Below the pieces are notes generated by a model. It ran no database searches and was not told where the DNA came from. It saw nothing but the letters and a program-made list of their open reading frames with translations. The position numbers and the translations under genes are program-made. A stretch of DNA of 64,000 nucleotides from Cypionkella sinensis (GTDB taxonomy: Bacteria > Pseudomonadota > Alphaproteobacteria > Rhodobacterales > Rhodobacteraceae): positions 1,054,001-1,118,000 of the forward strand of contig NZ_JBHRTO010000001.1 in the NCBI RefSeq assembly GCF_042646385.1, in the 5' to 3' direction. Of this stretch, positions 58,401 to 64,000 are shown piece after piece; the stretch's first letter is position 1; every line of letters starts with the position of its first letter.

Positions 58401-60276
58401 TGTCGTTGCCTGCGGCACCCAGCAGACTGTCGTTGCCTGCATCGCCATAAAGCGTGTCGTTATCCGCGCCGCCATCCAGCGTGTCATTGCCGTCGCCGCC
58501 GTAAAGCAGATCGTTGCCCGCATCGCCGGTCAGGCTGTCGGCATCGGCACCGCCGTAAAGGCTGTCACGGCCATCGCCGCCGATCAGCGTATCGTTACCA
58601 GCCGACCCCAGCACGCTGTCATCGCCAATGCCGCCGTTCAGGCTGTCGTTGCCATTGCCGCCGTCGAGTGTGTCATTGCCCTCATCGCCAAACAGCGTGT
58701 CGTTGCCATCATAGCCCAGCAGGCTGTCATTGCCCAAACCGCCCGACAGATAGTCGTCGCCCGCCGCTTCTGCCGCGACGTTCAGAGGGTTGGTATTGGC
58801 GTAGAACTCGTAGTAGAGACCCGCCGCCGTGCCGGTGGTGGTGCCGCCCGAGGTCAGCGACAGGCTGGTGAAGGGCACGTTGATGGTCAGCGTGCCGTTG
58901 GTGGTGGAGCTGGCACCCGAGCCGATGCGGATCACCTGCCCCGAGGCGTTGATCGCATAGACACCGTTGCCGTTGAACGTCACCGCGCCCGAGGAAATCG
59001 CCGTGTTCAGGTTGATGGTGACGCCGTCGATGACGATGGTCAGCGTCTCGTTGCTGTTGATGGCGTTGAACAGGATCTGGCCGCCCGCCAGTTGCGAGCT
59101 TGCGGTGTGGGTGTGGGTTTCCACAGCATCGCCGTTGCCGAGGTAGAACCCGGTCAGCGTGCCAGAGGTGCCGGTGGAAAGCTGGTTGTCGCTGGAGACC
59201 GTGTTGACGGTAAAGTTCGGCCGCCCATTGGTGCCCGTCACCGATTGCAGCGCTGCGGTGACTTCGGTGTAGCTGGGGGTGTAGGTTGTGCCTGTGGTGG
59301 CGGTGCCGCCCGACAGCGTGTCATCGCCATCGCCGCCATAGATCACGTCATTGCCGCTGGAGCCATCCAGACTGTCGTTGCCATCATCGCCGTAGACAGT
59401 GTCGTTGCCGGTGCCTGCATTGACCACATCATTGCCGCTGCCACCGTAAACGATGTCATTGCCAAGGCCGGAGTTGACGGTGTCGTTCCCCGCCCCCGCC
59501 AGCACATAATCGGCCTGCCCGGTGGTGCCTGCGTAGCCCGTGCCATCATTGGCATCAATGCGGTCGCCGTCGGGGTCGCCGACATAGGATGTGTCGATCA
59601 GATCGTTGCCAGCGGTGCCGTCCACCACGCCGTCACCCTGAAACACGGTGCCGCCTTCGAACTGCATCGAATAGACGCCCGCCGGGTCGTTGGTGTCGAA
59701 ATCATTGCCCGCATAGGTCGACAGGAACGCCGCGTCGCCCGAGCCTTCCAGCAACGTCTGCGAGGTGGTGCCGTTGGAAATGCCGACTGTGGCCTGCCCG
59801 GCATAGCCGTTGGTGAAGCCGACCGAGTTGTAAAGATATTCAACGCCGAAATCTCCGCCACCCAGGTTGGTGATCACCACCTGAAAACTGTTGGTGCCGG
59901 TGCCGGAATAGGGCGCGACGTTCAGCCAGGTGATGGTGATCTTGCCGGTTGTGGCGTCGATGTCCCAGTAGATATCGCCACCTTTGCTGATGTCGATATC
60001 GGTCCAGAACGGGGCAAGGCTGGGCTGGCCCAGAGTGGTCAGCGCGGCCGGGGTATAGCTGGGCTGCGCCGAGTTGAAGGTGATCAGGCCGTTGGTGTTG
60101 ACATAGATCGAGGTGAAGCGGCTGCCGTAAACGTCCATCCCGCCGGAGCCGAACACGCCGCTGACATCGACCTGCCGCGAGCCGTCATCCAGTGATCCGG
60201 TATAGCCGCCGGTGGTTTTGAACGATTGCTCGCCGTAGCCGGATGTGCCGCCGAGACCCGAGTTCAACACAGCCAT
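55468..60276 (-). CDS. RTX protein with nidogen-like N-terminal domain and C-terminal Hint domain
   Basis: This 1602-residue protein has no classical signal peptide. The N-terminal part (about residues 35-205, SIYVNTNGLITFNS ... APFWTDIDI ... FQVVITNLGGGDFGVEYLYN) is nidogen-like. Calcium-binding GGxGNDxL repeats run from about 225, interrupted by a Thr/Ser-rich insert (about 340-500), and then in a long array to about 1370. The end is a Hint_2-type domain from Cys1411 (CFTPGVMI) to the terminus. A canonical type I secretion signal is not recognisable. The ATG at 60276 follows AAGGAG. Paralogous C-terminus with the next gene upstream. Confidence 0.88.
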   Translation of the reverse strand: MAVLNSGLGGTSGYGEQSFKTTGGYTGSLDDGSRQVDVSGVFGSGGMDVYGSRFTSIYVNTNGLITFNSAQPSYTPAALTTLGQPSLAPFWTDIDISKGGDIYWDIDATTGKITITWLNVAPYSGTGTNSFQVVITNLGGGDFGVEYLYNSVGFTNGYAGQATVGISNGTTSQTLLEGSGDAAFLSTYAGNDFDTNDPAGVYSMQFEGGTVFQGDGVVDGTAGNDLIDTSYVGDPDGDRIDANDGTGYAGTTGQADYVLAGAGNDTVNSGLGNDIVYGGSGNDVVNAGTGNDTVYGDDGNDSLDGSSGNDVIYGGDGDDTLSGGTATTGTTYTPSYTEVTAALQSVTGTNGRPNFTVNTVSSDNQLSTGTSGTLTGFYLGNGDAVETHTHTASSQLAGGQILFNAINSNETLTIVIDGVTINLNTAISSGAVTFNGNGVYAINASGQVIRIGSGASSTTNGTLTINVPFTSLSLTSGGTTTGTAAGLYYEFYANTNPLNVAAEAAGDDYLSGGLGNDSLLGYDGNDTLFGDEGNDTLDGGNGNDSLNGGIGDDSVLGSAGNDTLIGGDGRDSLYGGADADSLTGDAGNDLLYGGDGNDTLDGGADNDTLYGDAGNDSLLGAAGNDSLFGGAGNDTLYGGDGNDSLDGGADADSLIGDAGNDTLNGGAGADSLFGGAGMDYADYTGSGAGVNVDLAAGTGLGGDAQGDVLNSLDGIFGSAFDDTLLGYDGESTVPGDSWTNVLYGAAGNDSIDGRSGSDSLYGGTGNDTVIGGAGNDLVDGGDDNDSLTGDAGNDTLTGGLGDDRLYGGADNDFLSGDAGNDLLYGGTGNDNLSGGADNDTLYGDDGADTLDGGAGADLLFGGAGSDSLLGGTESDTLNGDDGDDTLLGGAGNDSLLGGLGNDSLLGEAGNDTLLGGDGNDTLDGGTEADSLSGEAGNDSLIGGDGNDSLYGGADNDTLSGDAGNDLLYGGTGNDSLLGGADNDTLYGDDGVDALDGGAGADLLYGGNGNDRLLGGDGNDTLYGDAGDDSLSGGTGLDQLFGGDGNDTLLGEDGNDTLSGDLGNDSLFGGLGNDQLSGGDGNDTLFGDAGDDTLDGGQGADSLDGGDGNDSIVGGPGVWNDTLVGGLGDDTIWGGDGTDLAYGGDGNDSISTGLGNDTIYGGAGNDTLSGADGNDLLYGGTGDDSLRGGIGDDLLDGADGNDILDGGSGNDTILGGAGNDTILAGSGDDSLVGGDGNDSLNASLGNDTVDAGAGDDSIDAASGNDLVYGGDGQDSIYGGADNDTLYGDAGNDLLSGGDGNDLLFGGLGNDVIAGDAGDDTLHGGAGTDTLSGGTGNDLFVAEANSDVFGDVIDGGENTGDYDVLDLTTWGWARTNIIYDPLNHENGTVEFLDANGLVIGTMTFSNIEKVIPCFTPGVMITTQRGPVAVEALRVGDLIVTRDHGLQPIRWIGNRTLGLGDLIAQPRLQPVRIGQGALGGGLPLRDTLVSPQHRMLIEGALPEMLFGEAEVLVAATHLTTLDDVAQILLPQVTYIHLLFDHHEIICANGAWSESFQPAERMLNALEDGPRAEIAALFPELAIDSSAYPAARMTLKAHEAKVLLSV

Positions 60277-60484
60277 GCTCAACGCTCCTTACAGGGTCGC
60301 GGCGCTGGGGTGCGCGCGGCGGCTGGGGTGGAGTTTTGGGCGACAGGCAAAGACACGGGCGGGACCAATCCAGATTTCTCAACCTGAAATTAACCCTGCC
60401 GCGTGGTTGAAATGTGTCCGAACCGGGGTAAGTTTCTGTCTTGGCAACAATGCCCGAGACAACCCCGACGAAAAATCTGGCTGC

Positions 60485-63400
60485 TCAGGTGTTCAGCAAC
60501 AATCGGGCCTCACCGGATTTGAGCATCATGCGCGCGGCGGGATAGGTGGCACCGACCTGCAACTCGGGGAAAAGCGCAAATATCTCTTGCCGTTGTGCAG
60601 TGTCCATGCTGGCCAGGGTGTGCTGGCCCGGCTGGAAGCTTTCACTCCACGCCCCATCGGCGTAGATCAGTTCATGTTCATCAAAGAGCAGATGGATATA
60701 GCTGACCTGATCCGGGGTCGCCCGGGTGATGCCGGGCCTGCCGACCAGATGCACCGCTGCGGCCAACACTTCGGCCTCGCCAAACAAAAGCTCGGCCCGC
60801 GGCGTGTTGATCAGCATCCGGTGCTGCGGGCTGACCTGCATGGTCCGCTCTGGCAGACCGCCGCCCAAGGCGCCGCTGGCGATCTGCACCGGGTTGAACT
60901 GCGGCACCGCCACAAGATCAGCCGCCGACAAGGTCCGCTGCCCGATCCAGCGGATCGGCTGAAAGCCGTTATCGCGCGTCAACACCAGATCGCCCACTGC
61001 CAGCGTTTCAATCGCGACCTTGCCCTGCTCGGTCAGGATCATGGTGCCGGGGGTGAAGCAGGCGATCACCTTCTCGATGTTCTGGAAGGTCATCGTGCCG
61101 GTGACATTGCCCTGCGCATCCAGAAACTCGACCGTGCCATTTTCATGGTTCAGCGGGTCGTAGATGATGTTCGTGGCCGAAAAACCATAGGCGGTCAGAT
61201 CGAGCACGTCGTAGTCGTCGCCGCCCTCGCCACCGTCCACGCTATCGCCCGCACCGACGAAGAATGTGTCGCGGCCATCGCCGCCAAACAGGCTGTCAGC
61301 CCCGTCGCCACCGATCAGCGTGTCATTGCCTGCGCCGCCGAGAATGCTGTCATTGCCGCCCCCGCCGGACAGCATGTCATTGCCGCTGCCGCCGTCCAGC
61401 GTCTCATTCCCCGCCCCGCCCGTGATCGTGTCATTGCCCGCGCCGGTGGCATAGCTGGAGTTGGCGGTGTTCGCCGCGGCATTGATGGTGTCGTCGCCGG
61501 TGCCGGTGACAATCGCTTCGATCTGGCTGAACGACGCGGTGCCGCCGGTCGACGAGGTCAGCCCGCCCGCTTCGGCTCCGCTGAAGGTGACGTTGATGTT
61601 GCCGGTCACGCCGCTGGTGTCGATGGTGTCGAGATCGGTGCCGCCTTCGCCGCCGGTGATGGTATCGGCGCCAAAGTTTGTGCCGGTCAGCAGGAAGGTA
61701 TCGGCATCATTGCCTCCGTTCAGCACGTCATTTCCCGCGCCGCCGTCGAGCGTGTCGTTGCCAGTGCCGCCGAACAGTTGGTCGTTGCCGGTGCCACCGT
61801 CGAGCACATCATTGCCCGCGCCGCCCGCAAGCGTGTCATTGCCCGCGCCGCCTGCCATGGAGTCGTTGCCTGCGCCGCCATCGACCGAGTCATTCCCCGC
61901 GCCGCCCAGAACGGTGTCGTTGCCAGAGCCGAGTTGGAAGCGCTCGATCTCGGTGAAGCTGGTGGTCGAGGTGCCGTCGGTGATCGTCCCCGCCTCAGGG
62001 CCGGTGAGGTTGAGGGTGGTGTTGACCGTTACGCCGCTGGCGTTCAGCAGATCGCCGTTGGTCTCACCCGTCTCGCCGCCGGTGATGGTGTCGTTGCCGA
62101 AGGTGCCCGACAGCAGGAAGGTGTCGTCGCCGTCGCCGCCTTGCAGGATGTCATTGCCGGTTCCGCCGTCGAGCGTGTCGTTGCCAGTGCCGCCGAGAAT
62201 GCTGTCATTGCCGCCCCCGCCCGAAAGCAGGTCATTGCCCGTGCCGCCATCTAGCGTCTCATTCCCCGACCCGCCAGTGATCGTGTCATTGCCCGCGCCG
62301 GTGGCATAGCTGGAGTTCGCGGTGTTCGCCCCAGCATTGATGCTATCATCGCCGCTGCCGGTGACAATCGCTTCGATCTGGCTGAACGACGCGGTGCCGC
62401 CGGTCGAAGAGGTCAGCCCGCCCGCTTCGGCTCCGCTATAGGTGACGGTGATGTTGCCGGTGACGCCAGTGCTGTCGATGGTGTCGGTATCGGTGCCACC
62501 TTCGCCGCCCGTGATGGTGTCAGTGCCAAAGCTTGCGCCTGTCAGCAGGAAGGTATCGGCATCATTGCCGCCGTTCAGCGTGTCATTCCCCGCGCCGCCG
62601 TCCAAAGTGTCGTTGCCTGCATCGCCGACCAGAAAATCGTTGCCCGCACCGCCCCGGATCGTATCTGCCCCGTCCCCGCCGTAGACGGTATCATTGCCCG
62701 CCCCCATGAAAATGGTATCGTTGCCGCCACCCGCACCGATGTAGAGCGCGCTGGTTGTCACCGTTGCGTCATAGCTGTCGTTGCCGCTGCCCGACGTGAT
62801 GACTTCGATTTCGCTGAAGCTGCCGCTGTGGTTGCCGCCGATGAAGGTTCCGGCCTCATTGCCGGTGAAAACCACCGTGACAGCGTCCGCGCCGGAAAAG
62901 GCGATCTGGTCGCCGGTATCCGTGCCGCCTTCGCCACCCTGAATGACCGTTGTACCGGTATTCGCTGTGGTGACGCCAAAGTAATCAACGCCGTCGCCGC
63001 CGAACAACTGATTATTGCCGGTGCCGCCGAAAAGACTGTCATTGCCCGCGCCGCCCGCAAGCGTGTCGTTGCCCGCGCCGCCGGTCATGGAGTCGTTGCC
63101 TGCGCCGCCGTCGACCGAGTCATTTCCCGCGCCGCCCAGGACGGTGTCGTTGCCAGAGCCGAGTTGGAAGCGCTCGATCTCGGTGAAGCTGGTGGTCGAG
63201 GTGCCGTCGGTGATCGTCCCCGCCTCGGAACCCGTCAGGTTCAGCGTGGTGTTGACGGTGGTGGCGCTGGCGTTCAGCAGATCGCCGTTGGTCTCGCCAG
63301 CCTCACCGCCGGTGATGGTGTCGTTGCCGAAGGTGCCCGAGAGCAGGAAGGTATCGTCGCCGTCACCGCCTTGCAGGATGTCGTTGCCGGTGCCGCCGTC

Positions 63401-64000
63401 GAGCGTGTCATTGCCCGCGCCGCCCGCAAGCGTGTCATTGCCCGCGCCGCCTGCCATGGAGTCGTTGCCTGCGCCGCCGTCGACTGAGTCATTCCCCGCG
63501 CCGCCCAGAACGGTGTCATTGCCAGATCCGAGTTGGAAGCGCTCGATCTCGGTGAAGCTGGTGGTCGAGGTGCCGTCGGTGATGGTTCCAGCCTCGGAAC
63601 CCGTCAGGTTCAGCGTGGTGTTGACGGTGGTGGCGCTGGCGTTCAGCAGATCGCCGTTGGTCTCGCCAGCCTCACCGCCGGTGATGATGTCGTTGCCGAA
63701 GGTGCCCGAGAGCAGGAAGGTGTCGTCGCCGTCGCCGCCTTGCAGGATGTCATTGCCAGTGCCGCCGTCGAGCGTGTCGTTGCCAGTGCCGCCGAACAGT
63801 TGATCGTTGCCGATGCCGCCGTAGAGCACATCGGCACCAGCATCCCCCGTGAGCGAATCGTTGCCGTCTTCGCCGTAGACGGTGTCGTTGCCGTTTTCGC
63901 CCAGCAGCGTGTCGTCCCCCACACCGCCATACAGCTGATCATTGCCGTCGCCGCCAAAGACGGAATCGTTGCCTGCCGCTGCGGAAACGATGTCATTGCC
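60485..64000 (-). CDS. RTX protein with C-terminal Hint domain, N-terminus outside window
   Basis: The minus-strand frame is open from the window edge (64000) to a stop at 60485, about 1171 residues seen. It is an array of GGxGNDxL calcium-binding repeats with inserted non-repeat modules and a Hint_2-type C-terminal domain starting at CFTPGTMILTE. The stretch TNIIYDPLNHENGTVEFLDA before the Hint domain is shared with the downstream RTX gene. Two module types recur almost exactly inside the array. The start and any N-terminal domain are outside the window. It lies 208 bases upstream of its paralogue, so the two form a tandem pair. Confidence 0.87.
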   Translation of the reverse strand, partial: GNDIVSAAAGNDSVFGGDGNDQLYGGVGDDTLLGENGNDTVYGEDGNDSLTGDAGADVLYGGIGNDQLFGGTGNDTLDGGTGNDILQGGDGDDTFLLSGTFGNDIITGGEAGETNGDLLNASATTVNTTLNLTGSEAGTITDGTSTTSFTEIERFQLGSGNDTVLGGAGNDSVDGGAGNDSMAGGAGNDTLAGGAGNDTLDGGTGNDILQGGDGDDTFLLSGTFGNDTITGGEAGETNGDLLNASATTVNTTLNLTGSEAGTITDGTSTTSFTEIERFQLGSGNDTVLGGAGNDSVDGGAGNDSMTGGAGNDTLAGGAGNDSLFGGTGNNQLFGGDGVDYFGVTTANTGTTVIQGGEGGTDTGDQIAFSGADAVTVVFTGNEAGTFIGGNHSGSFSEIEVITSGSGNDSYDATVTTSALYIGAGGGNDTIFMGAGNDTVYGGDGADTIRGGAGNDFLVGDAGNDTLDGGAGNDTLNGGNDADTFLLTGASFGTDTITGGEGGTDTDTIDSTGVTGNITVTYSGAEAGGLTSSTGGTASFSQIEAIVTGSGDDSINAGANTANSSYATGAGNDTITGGSGNETLDGGTGNDLLSGGGGNDSILGGTGNDTLDGGTGNDILQGGDGDDTFLLSGTFGNDTITGGETGETNGDLLNASGVTVNTTLNLTGPEAGTITDGTSTTSFTEIERFQLGSGNDTVLGGAGNDSVDGGAGNDSMAGGAGNDTLAGGAGNDVLDGGTGNDQLFGGTGNDTLDGGAGNDVLNGGNDADTFLLTGTNFGADTITGGEGGTDLDTIDTSGVTGNINVTFSGAEAGGLTSSTGGTASFSQIEAIVTGTGDDTINAAANTANSSYATGAGNDTITGGAGNETLDGGSGNDMLSGGGGNDSILGGAGNDTLIGGDGADSLFGGDGRDTFFVGAGDSVDGGEGGDDYDVLDLTAYGFSATNIIYDPLNHENGTVEFLDAQGNVTGTMTFQNIEKVIACFTPGTMILTEQGKVAIETLAVGDLVLTRDNGFQPIRWIGQRTLSAADLVAVPQFNPVQIASGALGGGLPERTMQVSPQHRMLINTPRAELLFGEAEVLAAAVHLVGRPGITRATPDQVSYIHLLFDEHELIYADGAWSESFQPGQHTLASMDTAQRQEIFALFPELQVGATYPAARMMLKSGEARLLLNT
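61506..62361. repeat. 855-base-spaced duplicated module in the RTX gene
   Basis: The same roughly 300-base module (protein feature AEAGGLTSSTGGTASFSQIE) begins its anchor at 61506 and 62361. The spacing of 855 bases is divisible by three, so duplication keeps the frame. Confidence 0.8.
61931..63530. repeat. three copies of a ~370-base module in the RTX gene
   Basis: The anchor GAGTTGGAAGC recurs at 61931, 63161 and 63530, each in the same module (protein feature TITDGTSTTSFTEIERFQLG). The spacings 1230 and 369 are multiples of three. The last two copies are tandem. Confidence 0.85.

Noticed and set aside
58162..62254. Two plus-strand open frames of about 670 codons across the RTX genes
   Set aside because: They are the reverse complement of GGxGNDxL repeats. 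The repetitive sequence keeps an antisense frame open, and the products are Val/Ala/Arg strings without ribosome sites or domains.
55468..64000. CRISPR-like appearance of short regular repeats
   Set aside because: The periodicity is 27 bases (nine codons) in an unbroken coding frame with drifting sequence, and there are no spacers or cas genes.
1..64000. tRNA, rRNA, tmRNA, SRP RNA and classical riboswitches
   Set aside because: I looked for T-loop sequences, conserved rRNA segments and common riboswitch cores in the intergenic regions and recognised none; a covariance search could still find divergent ones.

Overview
The window is a GC-rich chromosomal segment of an alphaproteobacterium, almost certainly a member of the Rhodobacteraceae. 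The evidence is gene content and order: an isolated endolysin/holin pair of the gene transfer agent (GTA) lysis type, a coiled-coil/zapA/mliC block divergent from transketolase and followed by two GAPDH genes, ccmE beside argC, and two RTX proteins ending in Hint domains. Genes are dense, many overlap by ATGA, and no tRNA, rRNA, insertion sequence or CRISPR array was found.

Layout. 1-1222: 5' part of a HerA-like ATPase (minus strand, cut by the window edge), then a 460-base gap with two small-RNA-like structures. 1683-2351: IalB-family secreted protein. 2532-7772: envelope block with a ketosynthase, an acyl carrier protein and LpxD in one operon, then a YcbB-type L,D-transpeptidase divergent from a Tat-exported DUF882 peptidase-like protein. 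7871-9753: rlmE and ppx/gppA. 10014-12255: three-gene C1/tetrahydrofolate operon. 12303-17856: a minus-strand chain argS, SPOR protein, nagZ, scpA, scpB and a small protein. 17939-19032: endolysin and holin. 19102-23671: ccmE, argC, DUF1684, murI and an acyltransferase. 23872-30621: LysR regulator, ATP-grasp protein, a structured intergenic region, purL with two acetyltransferases, DUF2798, bolA and the CGFS glutaredoxin. 30716-38347: mliC, zapA and coiled-coil protein; tkt; an intergenic array of hairpins; DUF808; two GAPDH genes with a microprotein between them; and a DUF1127 microprotein. 38393-44288: gamma carbonic anhydrase-like protein, gmk, yicC, PAS protein, class II DAHP synthase, a GlxA/GbdR-like regulator and a DUF4189 protein. 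44836-50510: branched-chain amino acid type ABC transporter with an extra secreted-protein gene inside the operon. 50514-55433: GT39-type membrane transferase, dimethylglycine/sarcosine dehydrogenase-like flavoprotein, small-RNA candidate and a MocA-like nucleotidyltransferase. 55468-64000: two tandem RTX-Hint proteins, the second cut by the window edge.

How the genes fit together. The C1 operon, the GbdR-like regulator and the dimethylglycine dehydrogenase-like flavoprotein could all serve oxidation of methylated amines such as glycine betaine. The gap genes and the DUF1127 gene are preceded by three copies of a TGTTAGCGCTAACA-like palindrome, matching the motif class of the CceR/PckR LacI-type carbon regulators. 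The most interesting leads are these operators, the coenzyme-site residues of the first GAPDH, the lpxD-acp-ketosynthase operon, four small-RNA-like loci (one with a CTCCTCCC anti-Shine-Dalgarno loop), the hairpin array after tkt, and the secreted protein fused into the transporter operon by overlapping start and stop codons.
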